From NCBI GenBank assembly GCA_946406115.1, contig OX291553.1, forward strand, positions 1,927,001 to 1,991,000: a DNA stretch of 64,000 bases, given 5' to 3'. Of the stretch, positions 26,501 through 34,355 are shown piece after piece (positions within the stretch are counted from its first letter, which is position 1; each line of letters starts with the position of its first letter). The DNA is from Apoda limacodes (lineage: Eukaryota > Arthropoda > Insecta > Lepidoptera > Limacodidae). The notes beneath the pieces are model-generated. The model did no database searches and was not told where the DNA came from. It worked only from the letters and a program-made list of their open reading frames with translations. Made by a program: the position numbers and the translations under genes.

Positions 26501-28258
26501 TAAAACACGGTTGAGCGAAGCGATGGCTGATTCATGTGTCATGCTTGTGAACGGGTGCCGCTGTGGAGGCTGGTCTGCTCTTGCATACTTTTTTGTATTC
26601 TTAGTATTCGGTCATCGGTGTAGGATTTCAACGGCAACTCCTCAATTACTAAACGAATAATACTTAACGTTTTCAAGTAGCTTATGTCCTTTTCCGGGAC
26701 TCAAAACTATCTGCATGCCAAAATTTTTCACCGTGAAAAGGTTAGAGACAGATTTATTTTCGCATTTATACTTTTTATTATTATATTATATTCATAGATA
26801 GTATGGATAATTTTAAGTATATGTAAGTATATGTATGTACATATGATTGTGCAAAAATATAATTATGATGGCGCTAATGCCACTAGTACTATTACTAGTA
26901 GTAATATCGGAATTCTCTTATATATATAAATTCCTTCACTCGATTAACGATATATGACGCTTCACATGGTGCGCCCCGTATGCAACATAAAAACAAAAAA
27001 AAATATTTACATGTTTGACTTTGTTTTTAGTAGCTTACTAACTTTTTTTTTTATACCTAAGAAGTGTTTCGGTACATATTGTATACTCTTTAGCTAATTA
27101 TCAAAGTATTGTATTACTTCTTTAAATGTAACTTCTTTCCAGCTCTTTTTGGCAGTAATTAACATCATTTACATAGAATTTACGACTCAAAAGTGTTCTT
27201 AGAAACCTACTTGAATAAAGTTTGATTTGAGTTGAGTTGAGTTGAGAATACCAAGCAAGCGAAGGATTCAAAGATTAAAACCACAAGCGAAGCGAATGCT
27301 TCAAAAGTTGAATCCTGAGCAAAGCGAGAGATTCAAAGGCACGAAACCAAAAAACAATTTCAGCCGTGCGAAACACACAATTTTTCATCTCACTACAACG
27401 AGGAAAATATATACATGATACAAGAAAAACAATAATTAGTGTTTAGTTACTTATAACTGGAACAAGAATACTTATTTTAAATAGTTTAATTAAGTATTGA
27501 TAACATGATAACAACATTATAAGTCTCTGAAATAGGTTGAGCGTCTTTTGTATGTCTGCATGTCGTCAACAAATCGCACGCTCAGAGGTACTTACCTATT
27601 TTTCGCGGGTAAACTTAGTTATTTTGTGTCACTTGTGGAGTTACTCATGTTTTAAAATTATTAACTTTAAGTTTATTTAGTAAAATACGTTATTCTAAAT
27701 ATATGTTTTTTTTTCTTCTTTTTTTTCTCCTTTTTTTTAAGATACGTTACGAATTTGCACGATGCCAATTTTATAATTTTTAGAACAAAAATTTATACTT
27801 AAAACTTATTGATTCTTGTTGTATTTAACCACTTATACTATCACAAACCACTTTATCTGTTTTACACTAGCCACTCCATCTCTTTTCGCCATTCAGACTA
27901 CGCAAGCCACTCATCTAGCTCAGCAATTTGAGTAGTTACTAGTCACATGTCCTCGTAACTGCGGCCTCATTTATCTTAAGCATCTATAAATTTTTTATCG
28001 ATATCAACTTACAATGGATAACATACTCAAAAATGTTGTAATAAACATATGACCCAAAATGAAGAAAGTTAAGGTATTAAAATTAATCCACAAGAAATAC
28101 GTTTGCCCAAAAATAGAAAGTGACCATTTACAAAGTAAAAACTTTCTATAAAAGCGATGTAACGGTGGTAGCTTCTCGTTTAGCACTTCGGCCGGCCAGC
28201 CTCCGATGGCATATATAGCTAATCTCATCGCCCTAATGTATTTTATAGAAGTTGCCAT
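14051..28258 (-). CDS. Odorant receptor, seven exons, apparently intact (402 aa)
   Basis: An insect odorant receptor (7tm_6), which forms odour-gated cation channels with Orco in the membrane of sensory neurons. Exons on the minus strand: 28258-28013, 25873-25766, 25670-25225, 24936-24834, 24732-24637, 14535-14380, 14104-14051. All introns are GT-AG, and phases run 0,0,2,0,0,0 with no in-frame stop. Signature segments: AIYAIGGWPAEVL (N-terminus), LGHMFITTFLSML (TM2), MVFQIIGHIKVL (TM4), EHHRFIV...FTDNMSELFGPS, YNLFHLVCGCLLLLEC (TM5), LTRYGTLTITLFGQLMQTS (TM6), VPWEGMDTSNQRMVLFFLRR, GVQTMT and LKTTFSYFMFL (TM7). The total length matches lepidopteran receptors. I chose the ATG at 28258; ATGs at 28285 and 28297 are in frame and would add 9 or 13 residues. 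Intron 5 (24636-14536) is about 10.1 kb and full of mobile elements. The ligand and orthologue cannot be told by eye. Joining the 24.6-28.3 kb and 14 kb exons into one gene is an inference from phase, order and missing complementary exons. Confidence 0.85.
15044..15820 (+). mobile_element. Decayed RTE-type LINE, RT C-terminal half
   Basis: Plus-strand reading across many stops and frameshifts gives, in order, a palm remnant (INQ..KFANDVLF), SKVMTNGILTKINLEKHEIK, YVYLRQSIPSK, TKEIQKRISNSW, VKHGQS (from YGCETWA in relatives) and KWRWTGHIMRSREP, then a degraded tail. This order and spacing are those of RTE/BovB-like reverse transcriptases. No frame of useful length survives. It lies in intron 5 of the odorant receptor gene. 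Confidence 0.7.
15830..16890. other. No gene recognised (inside receptor intron 5)
   Basis: AT-rich intronic sequence with a short CTGT/CTAT microsatellite near 16022-16040. Nothing else could be identified. Confidence 0.45.
16895..18035 (-). mobile_element. Family Z LINE, longest copy: RT palm to 3' end, decayed
   Basis: Read on the minus strand from 18035: an RT motif A remnant (LDIATAFDRVWLRGLLSK), an inserted 75-bp segment (17862-17937), then FLSGRRIRALVDGSCSDSMD, INSGVSQGSVLSSTLFLMHI and NDMLAINNLHCYA. The catalytic YADD box has become YAYV. FNPIKTQVCAFTA, LLLYKSQVRPHMEYYCYRCA and the C-terminal part shared with 9793-9320 follow, then the Z 3' terminus near 16900-16980. Several frameshifts and stops, plus loss of the active-site aspartates, make this copy inactive. 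It lies in intron 5 of the receptor gene. Confidence 0.85.
17862..17937 (+). repeat. Short insert with AAATAA tail inside the family Z reverse transcriptase
   Basis: Family alignment expects the RT frame to run straight through. Instead about 75 bp intervene, ending in four AAATA units. The tail orientation suggests the last few dozen bases of a retroelement copied in the plus direction. Confidence 0.5.
18540..19505 (+). pseudogene. mariner-family transposase, frameshifted
   Basis: Plus-strand relic of a Tc1/mariner transposase. An N-terminal helix-turn-helix remnant (AMIFYDFKCGLKPDASFDRL) is followed by NRRITYEEIQHTLQIGSGSV, HKILYELLRVRRIVSRWV and TEAQKQTRVEWC. The catalytic segments are VTGDESWIY (first Asp), GLRGVLLHHD (second Asp) and, in another frame, PPYSPDLA (third Asp). 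The C-terminal FRRMKLCIQVGG is near 19455-19490. Deletions around residues after ESWIYQY and HHD, and at least three frame changes, make it inactive. I could not identify the terminal inverted repeats. It lies in intron 5 of the receptor gene, immediately before a BEL/Pao fragment. Confidence 0.85.
19545..19964 (+). mobile_element. BEL/Pao polyprotein C-terminus (DUF5641), plus orientation
   Basis: About 138 codons are open on the plus strand: LTPNHFLIGGSGRVPLPGTL, HWRKSQRLADQFWARWVREY, VNDVVLIVDPNLPRNTWPRG, VRVVDVRTQGGVLRRPTKRL. This is the domain after the integrase core in BEL/Pao LTR retrotransposons. GC content is well above the neighbourhood. Upstream integrase is absent because the fragment starts about 40 bp after the mariner relic. 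Downstream sequence to about 20330 may be the element's 3' end or LTR but is not proven. Confidence 0.85.
20350..20800 (-). mobile_element. Jockey/R1-like LINE C-terminal fragment
   Basis: On the minus strand 88 codons are open from 20775 to 20509: LRYITGAGRYVRNSVITKDT, EPLGDFIARLATRLFDRADN, then IRNIAPLHSRPPEGRALPRE. The YVRN...RDT and F.RA..H..IRNIAPL pattern is the tail after the RT in Jockey-type elements. Its presumed 3' UTR runs to about 20350. The plus-strand frame 20380-20961 is its antisense shadow. Confidence 0.7.
20800..21410. other. Unassigned sequence between two mobile-element fragments
   Basis: 20800-20960 is GC-rich and 20960-21410 AT-rich. No coding is recognised. Either part could be LTR or UTR sequence of the neighbouring elements. 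A long terminal repeat pair was looked for by eye and not found. Confidence 0.35.
21414..22260 (-). mobile_element. BEL/Pao integrase fragment, minus orientation
   Basis: Minus-strand reading in two frames. The upstream part (22243-21944) holds the end of the RNase H/integrase linker: LVDGTLRLRGRIDAATEVAN, then NPVVLHGDHRITQLYI. The second part (21866-21414) is the zinc-binding end plus integrase core: NNCLLCRIRKAK, GDLPPVRLAHHQRLFTYTGV, DYFGPLSV (first Asp) and SDNGTNFHGAD (second Asp). It ends at GAPFMGGT, so the glutamate helix region is only partly kept. It is truncated at both ends and opposite in orientation to the BEL/Pao piece at 19545. Confidence 0.85.
22355..22575 (-). mobile_element. 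Family C-like LINE fragment: RT palm with FADD
   Basis: The minus strand reads GLILGPFLFLIYINDLPFYV and then IVLFADDTSLIFSVSRHC, the palm motifs B-C of a LINE reverse transcriptase, closely paralleling 61580-61400. An in-frame stop lies in the GVPQG turn. Its upstream end is cut at 22583 by a Helitron terminus. Confidence 0.8.
22583..22850 (-). mobile_element. Helitron 3' end with helicase C-terminal remnant
   Basis: The minus strand carries IFAMTINK.QSQTFNVAGLDL and then LSRVTSKENMFVLSNNKKAV, which match the last motifs of Helitron Rep/helicase proteins (ATINKSQGQ and SRV). About 60 bp further is the terminus: a GC-rich imperfect hairpin (CCCGTGCGAAGCCGGGG) and CTAG, followed directly by T, as expected at a Helitron 3' end inserted into AT. 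Stops and a frameshift interrupt the helicase. It is inserted in the LINE palm fragment at 22355-22575. Confidence 0.75.
22935..23240 (+). repeat. GGGTTCCGTA/ACTCGCAC short repeat, 5'-truncated and internally duplicated
   Basis: It shares AGAAGTATTTCTGTTG, the GGCTCCCATACAACA block (present twice, 23010 and 23150) and the end CCCTTCGTGCGCGAGTCCGA with the fuller copy at 43083-43385. Confidence 0.8.
23706..23756 (-). repeat. Very short family Z terminus
   Basis: About 50 bp: AACAAGCCTGATTGTAAGCG then AACGCTTGCAACA, a diverged inverse Z end. Confidence 0.5.
23920..24003 (-). mobile_element. RTE-type RT remnant
   Basis: The minus strand reads NIGLNMNVSKIKVMTNGIET then KIYLEEY, equivalent to the segment after the palm of RTE-like elements and parallel to 15170-15250 on the plus strand. 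Only about 28 codons remain. Confidence 0.55.
24003..24290 (+). repeat. GTTCCGTAGCC-type interspersed repeat
   Basis: It starts GTTCCGTAGCCAAATGG and contains CGTATGTCACAGCC. It is a diverged member of the short repeats beginning GGGTTCCGTAG seen at 28846. It lies in receptor intron 5. Confidence 0.5.
24637..25873 (-). CDS. Odorant receptor exons 2 to 5
   Basis: Exon 2 (25873-25766) encodes ARIAVVNLKGYSVLIKRFFF then EFHLYNF. Exon 3 (25670-25225) encodes the TM3-TM4 region ending EHHRFIV with phase 2. Exon 4 (24936-24834) is acceptor TTCCGTTACAG to donor GTAAGT, and restores SFTDNMSELFGPSLAIYNLF. Exon 5 (24732-24637) encodes DLNTLTRYGTLTITLFGQLM and ends FEIIGHM before GTAAAT. Introns 2-4 are small (95, 288 and 101 bp), typical of these genes. 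No lesion was found. Confidence 0.9.
26415..26670 (+). repeat. Dispersed repeat, copy 2 of 3 (in receptor intron 1)
   Basis: It parallels 690-865 base for base over long runs (GGTTGAGCGAAGCGATGG, TGTGAACGGGTGCCGCTG, GGCTGGTCTGCTCTTGCA) and continues into a block shared with 12598-12650. Confidence 0.8.
27060..27390 (+). repeat. LINE-like 3' tail followed by GAGCGAAG-rich repeat
   Basis: 27180-27240 has AAAAGTGTTCTTAGAAACCT then TTGAATAAAGTTTGATTTGA and GAGTT repeats, resembling the family T tail at 1270-1315. 27245-27330 repeats AAGCGAAG...GATTCAAAG words. It lies in receptor intron 1. Confidence 0.5.
28013..28258 (-). CDS. Odorant receptor exon 1 (N-terminus, TM1-TM2)
   Basis: 82 codons from ATG to the donor GTAAGTTG. 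MATSIKYIRAMRLAIYAIGG is followed by WPAEVL, a hydrophobic TM1 (SIFGQTYFLWINF) and TM2. The GGWP motif after the first helix is typical of lepidopteran receptors. An upstream in-frame extension (MKVFAFRYN) exists. Confidence 0.88.
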
Positions 28259-28322
28259 ATTGTACCTAAAAGCAAACACTTTCATATAATTATACAAATA
28301 ACCAAAACATAATAATCAACAA

Positions 28323-28526
28323 TTAATCACATAATTTAATAATCAAAAACACAACATAATATATATAAAAATAAAATAATATATCAGTTCCAAATAGAAA
28401 CCATTTATACTGACTTATTTGAGCATAAAACTCGGTGATCTTTTTGTTATCTCTTAACACGTCAGCGGCATCTTCAGACCTGGCTCGAGTGGCCACGTCA
28501 AATAAAACTACAATATTTATAAACAA
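28323..28526 (-). CDS. Small unrecognised frame just upstream of the receptor gene
   Basis: 67 codons: a hydrophobic start, a charged middle (ATRARSEDAADVLRDNKKIT) and a hydrophobic Tyr/Phe-rich end (IYYVVFLIIKL). It is not recognised as a receptor exon and no splice site joins it to exon 1. It could be a chance frame. It ends 65 bp before the chosen receptor ATG. Confidence 0.2.
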   Translation of the reverse strand: MFINIVVLFDVATRARSEDAADVLRDNKKITEFYAQISQYKWFLFGTDILFYFYIYYVVFLIIKLCD

Positions 28527-28845
28527 TATCGGCTTATTGTTTGTTACTTAGTTACCTTATCCATTAATTATAACTCACTACTTATATCATAAAGACTTTA
28601 ATTAATATTCAATGTTGTTGGTGTTTTCAGCTTTTAATTGAACGAGTGACTTTGAAAAAGTCTCTTTGAAGCTTAGGTCGTTATTATACTTCTAATGATA
28701 TGTTTGTTCTCTTTGTAGTCGCTACTGAATAATAAACATAAGCTTTGAAGTACGTATATGTGGATTTTTTAAAATTAATTGACTATTAACAAACCGCACC
28801 AACGAAATAAATTTCATTTCCATATTTTTTTCTTAACAGTCTTAT

Positions 28846-29170
28846 TATTTTTGGGGTTCCGTAGTCAACAAGGAACCCTTATAGTTTCACCATGTCCGTC
28901 TGTCTGTCAGTCTATCTGCATGCGGCTCAACTTAGAGACCATTAGTACTAGAGAGCTGTAATTTAGCATGGCTATACATATTTATTAGACCGTAACATTG
29001 TTTAAGTATAATAAAAAAAAAAATTAAAGTACCTCCCCTACACGTAAAATGGGGATGATTTTTTTTTCTGTCTTAGCCCATAGCGTGAGGTGTCATTGGA
29101 TAGGTTTTAAAAATTTTGAGGGTGTATGTAAACCATTATTATTCTCAGTGATGCGTTTGCAAAATATTAA
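28846..29170 (+). repeat. GGGGTTCCGTAG interspersed repeat
   Basis: It starts GGGGTTCCGTAGTCAACAAG, with GTCCGTCTGTCTGTC and a characteristic middle CCTCCCCTACACGTAAAATG...GTCATTGGATAGG. Such repeats are abundant in Lepidoptera. The class is not settled here. Confidence 0.65.
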
Positions 29171-29359
29171 GCTGTTAAGTGCAAATTTGTGTTAGAGCTC
29201 AGTGTCTCCCCCACTGCCAGCTAAATGACTGTACCTACTTAAATATATGAAAAAAATCATGGAAGTAGCATATATAACGAAATTAAAAGGAAAACTATCA
29301 TAGTAGGATAACAACAGAATGTTTTTGTGTTCGAATCAATTTTTTTAACTCGAAGTTCG

Positions 29360-30640
29360 GACCGTTTCGTCGGAAAAGTGGACAAACCAGTGACTAGGCG
29401 CTTTAGTGATCGGATGGAATTTCCCGGTTCCACGAAGCCCGTAACGAATGCGAGGTCATTTCGATGATCGCACGCGCTCTGTTCTTACACAGCTACCATT
29501 GACGTCGCGTTCCCTTCTGTCTCCGCCGTGAGCGTCGCAGCGCAGAGTCACCGACGTCGCCCAAAACTGCCGCCCGTTTTTTTGGCTGAAGACGACCCGG
29601 CCACAATGGATCTGCCAGTTACTTATAGCTACAGGCACATCGTTGAACATGAAGATGAGCTCACCGATGAAGCGCAGAACTGGTTTGACGCACATGGCTT
29701 TTGTGAGTACTACTCACTGACAGCTTCTGCCTGGAAACCTTTTACAACCATCGAAGTGGTTGCTAATTCGATGAACCCGTAGGATTTGCAAATTTCTACG
29801 GAAGCCGAAGTCGCTAATGAAGAACCCGGACCCATGTCGTCGGATGAGTCAAATCAGCGCCGCGTTAAGCCCAGAAGGAAGAAGCACTTTAGCTCAACTG
29901 CAGCCGCCACAACGAGTTTATTCTGGACTCTGAAAAGTCGAGCTCCGAAGCTCCTTTTCTGCCGGAACAATTCGTCAAATTCATGGAAAACATGATCCTG
30001 ATTACCAACCACTACACTTGGACTGAGGTAACGTCGAGCTCACCCGCTCCTACCTCGTGCAACCCCGGATATGACACTCCAAGTGAAGACCAGGTGCCAG
30101 AAAACTGCATTTCCGCACCCGAGTCTGAAGATTCTGAGAAACCAAAAAGAAGTCTCTAATAAGAAAAAGAAATAGAAGTGAAAATACTTCGATGCCACTA
30201 TTAGACACATCACACAGCTCAGGCAGTTACACCGAAACTCTCAAATAGGAAGACACTATAAAAGTGAATCCCCTTCAGCCTTCCGCCAATAAGGCCGAAG
30301 AGCACAGGCCCCGTACAGGCCGTAAAGGGAAGCTGCAACCCACCACCTGGAAAATTATGGTAGCGTGGTAGGTCCTAGATGCAATAAAAATTCCTCCTGG
30401 AAGGAGCGAAGAAAATTCTCCTTCTTTTGTTCTCGAACGGATCGGAGGTGGAATACTACAGCTCATCAGTGCGTGTCCTAAGTCGCTTCCATGTACTCGT
30501 AGATCTCAGAGCGGGGACATATCACTACTCAGCTCGATCCGGAGAGCGTGAAGACTGCACGCAGCTTGACTACTGAACTTTACTAACACCATTATACGAT
30601 ACACATGCGCCAGAAAGACCAGTAAAAGTCAATTCAACCA
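29360..30640 (+). pseudogene. GC-rich relic of an ORF1-like (nucleic-acid-binding?) protein
   Basis: The block is about 50% GC in an AT-rich region, with a long decayed plus-strand reading: TMDLPVTYSYRHIVEHEDEL, AQNWFDAHGFCEYYSLTASA, a TAG (29780-29782) in an otherwise continuous frame, then a basic stretch (RRVKPRRKKH). In another frame it continues LPEQFVKFMENMILITNHYT, NPGYDTPSEDQ and CISAPESEDSEKPKR, and in a third THTSSSG..TETLK and EEHRPRTGRKGKLQPTTWKI. At least two stops and two frameshifts. The acidic/basic low-complexity composition and position upstream of a LINE suggest a retrotransposon ORF1, but no domain is recognised and it may be an unrelated duplicated gene. Confidence 0.4.
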
Positions 30641-31106
30641 CAGCGATCATTCGGCAAATTTATGAAATATTTTATTGACGTATGTTATTATTTATATACC
30701 AACTTATTTTGTTTCTATTTTTGATAAATAGCTAGTTGATTACAATAAAATATTAATAAAACTTGAGTAATTGTGCATCGATTGCAATTTATAGTGTTTT
30801 CTGTCAGCTTTGCATGCTAACTTTTCTTGTTTAGTCTTTGTTTTCTAAAGGAAAAAAAATATGTTTTATTTTTAAATTGTTTTGTTTTTCTTTTTAGTTG
30901 TAACCAAATGTAGTACCTACTTATAAACCAGACTATTTTTAAACTAGTTACTGTTGTAATTTATGCCGGTGAGTGTGAAGAGGGTGATAACTGCATAGTA
31001 ATTTGCATTATTTTATTTTACTTTATATTTATTATTATTTTTTATTTTTATTTTTTTTTATTTACTATTATATATATATTATTTAAATACTTAAACTTTA
31101 TACTGT

Positions 31107-34100
31107 ATGTCTTGTATCGATAATTGTAGTTTTGTATCATGCTTTTCATCATCAACTTTGGAAGAATATTTCAGTGCTGATGAAAATGATGACTCACATT
31201 TGCGCAATCAGTTACAACAAAAGTCCCTAATAAAAGTTTCGCAACAATTTAAATCTTGTGCACATCAATGCTCGGAGTGTACCTGCTCACTTTTCTGATA
31301 TTTTGGCTTCTTTTGATCATGAATATGTAGATGGTATTTTAATATCTGAGACTTTTTTAAAACCTTCCCTTCCCTCTACTTTATTTTCTCTACTGGGGTA
31401 TCGATTACTCCGAAATGATAGGACTGGAAAAGGCGGTGGTGGAGTCGCCATTTATCTTCGGGCAGATATACCAGCTGAAGTTATTAGTTGCTCACTTAAT
31501 GAATATACTCATAAAGCTGAACATCTTTTTATTGACATTACATTTCATCATTCTAAAATACTTCTGGGCGTTTATTATAACCCATCTTTGCATAATGACT
31601 ACTTTTCTTCTTTTGAATCTCTTCTTGAAAATTTTTCTTCTCTATACGACCATACAATTATATTAGGTGATTATAATACCTGTCTTATAAAGAATGACAC
31701 ACGTTCTGCCAAACTTCGCTCTATTGTCTCTTCTGTTAATATGAATATTCTACCACTTTCAGCCACACATCAATCTCCAAACTGTTCCCCTTCTCTCCTA
31801 GATTTGATTCTTGTCTCGGATTGTAATAAAGTAGCTCAGTAGCTAGTCACATGGCCAAATTTGTTCTTCCTTTTCCTATCACGATTTAATTTATGTGTCT
31901 TACAAATTGCCTCAACCGAAATATCTCCTACTTCGCAGTTACAAAAACATTGATAAAGAGCTATTGCACAAAGATGCTAGCAAATTGACTGGATATTTGT
32001 AACAAACTGCAGTGATATAGATCAAATAGTTGTCAACTTTAATCAAATCATAAGCAAATTGTATGATATGCATGCTCCTTTAAAATACGTTAAATCAAGC
32101 CCCGTGGTTAACTCAGAAAATTAAGAATATGATGGCAAAACGTGATTCTGCAAAACGTCGTTACAAAAAGGATCCTTCTGACGAAAATCTTATTGCATAC
32201 AAAAAACTTCGCAATCGCTGCAGTCGGATGTGCAGAAATTCAAAAAGGAGCTACATTTATAAGTCACTTGAGACCGCCAACCCAAGCGATACGTGGAAAT
32301 TTCTTAAGGCTCTAGGGGTAGCAAGTAACACTGTATTAAACAATAACTTTGACTTTGATATTAATGTTCTCAGCCTCTCCTGTTTCTTTAGATGGTAAGA
32401 TTAAGAATAATACACTAGATCAACTTTCAACACAGCCCGCACCTAAGTGTAGTCCGTTTATTTTCAAAGAGATCACCGAGCATGACGTAAAAAAAGTTTC
32501 CTTTCTATATCTTCTAAGGCTGTAGGTTGTGACAATTTATGCCTACAAATGCTTACTCCTATTTTAGAATTTATTGCACCCATTTTAACTCACATTTTAA
32601 ATTTTTCATTAAAAGCTTGCAAATTTCCTTCCTCCTGGAAAAAGGCTTTTGTTGTACCACTGCCAAAAATATCAAATCCTGTTTCTTGCACTAATTTCAG
32701 ACCGATATCAATTTTACCTATTCTATCGAAGGTATTTGAGAATATCGTCAGTAAACAATTGTCTTATTACTTACATCTTAATCAACTTCTTAGTCCACTA
32801 CAATCAGGTTTTCGTCCCGGCCATAGCACAGTTACGGCCTTAATTAAAGTGACTGATGATATACGCTTGGCTATGGACAATAAATTACTTACTTTCTTAG
32901 TCCTTTTAGATTTTAGCAGTGCTTTTAACTCAGTGGATTTTGACATTTTATTAGGTATTTTACAATCTTTAAACTTATCTCCGCCGGTGGTCTCTTGCTT
33001 TGATTCCTATTTGAGAGGACGATCACAGTGTGTTCGAGCAAACGAAAAATTATCTCATTGGTGCGACTTAACTGCCGATGTTCCTCAAGGTGGCGTTCTC
33101 TCTCCTCTTTTGTTTTCTGTATTTGTTAATGCAATTACTCCTATTATAAACTCAAACTACCATTTGTATGCAGATGATTTGCAGATATATCGTCATTTTG
33201 CAGTAAAAGATATCAACGCTGCTGTAGACAGTCTAAATAGTGACTTAAAGAAAATTTCTGAGTGGGCGAAATCTTTTGGACTAGTGGTTAATCCAGTAAA
33301 ATCGCAGGCAATTATTATTGGTAGTAGGTACATGTGTAATCTAATCTCTCACTATATTATTCCACAAATAGTTTATGATAATGTACCTATTATTTATACA
33401 GATGTAGTAAAAAATCTAGGGGTGACCTTTGATAGCCACTTATCCTGGTCTAACCATATCAACGACATAAGTCGAAAGGTACATTTTAGTTCTCATTCCC
33501 TCAAACGCTTACAACATTTTCTTCAATTTGACACCAAAGTTACTCTTGCCCAATCCTTATTGCTCCCTATTTTAGACTACGCTGACACTTGTTACCTAAA
33601 TGCCAATGAAGAACATTAAGACAAATTAGAACGTCTACAAAACTTGTGTATTCGATTTATCTTTGGCCTCCATAAATTTGATCACGTTTCCTGTTTTAGG
33701 TCTAAACTAAAATGGCTTCCTATCCGACTTCGGCGTAATATGCACATACTTTGCTGTGTTTATAATATCCTTAACACTTCCTCCTCTCCTCTGTATCTTA
33801 GAGATCGCTTTAATTTTCTATTTCCTAGAGCATACCTCTTAGATCGCATACTACCTCACTTATTGAAATACCAGCGCATAACACTCAGTTTTATGGTGAC
33901 TCTTTTGTTGTTTGTAGAGCAAAACTTTAGAACTCGCTTCCCGGTTTGACACGTGACAGCACATCACTTAATATTTTTAAACATTATTTATCTCTATGAA
34001 TTGGATATTTATGTATATATATAATGTATTGTGTGTTTTGTGTATTTATATGTATGTAATATTATTGTATAATATATGTATTTTAATAAGTAATAGTAAT

Positions 34101-34355
34101 ATTATTTGTATATTTAGTCTTTTTTTATATATAATATATATATTTACAATATTAATAGTTTTTAATTTAAATTTGTTTATGAATAATGTTGTACTTACAC
34201 TATTTGCCTCCTACTTTTCTATGTGTATTATCTCTTACACACTTAGGTTTGCTGTAAGAAATCTTTTTTTAGGGATAAGCTCGCCTTTGTACTTATAAGT
34301 TTTCTTTTGTTATGTTTTAATATGTGTTGTATTGTACAATAAAGAATAATAAAAG
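31107..34355 (+). mobile_element. Near-complete LINE (element A): endonuclease, RT and 3' end
   Basis: A leader frame (31107-31235) meets the apurinic endonuclease after one frameshift: NLVHINARSVPAHFSDIL, GGGGVAIYLRADI, LLGVYYNP, IILGDYNTC and SPSLLDLILVSD, the expected EN motif order, to 31842. A linker (KRDSAKRRYKK, KLRNRCSRMCR) is at 32129-32398. The RT (32549-33619) has PISILPILSKVFENIVSKQL, LLDFSSAFNSVDFDIL (motif A), [19 protein letters not shown] (B) and [11 protein letters not shown] (C). One in-frame TAA (33617-33619) separates it from the C-terminal region ([20 protein letters not shown]). The 3' end at 34240-34350 has the AB-family module and ACAATAAAGAATAATAAAA. It is inactive through one frameshift upstream of EN, one between EN and RT, the stop, and one near the C-terminus, but is one of the youngest-looking long elements here. 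CR1/Jockey-group by motifs. Confidence 0.88.
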
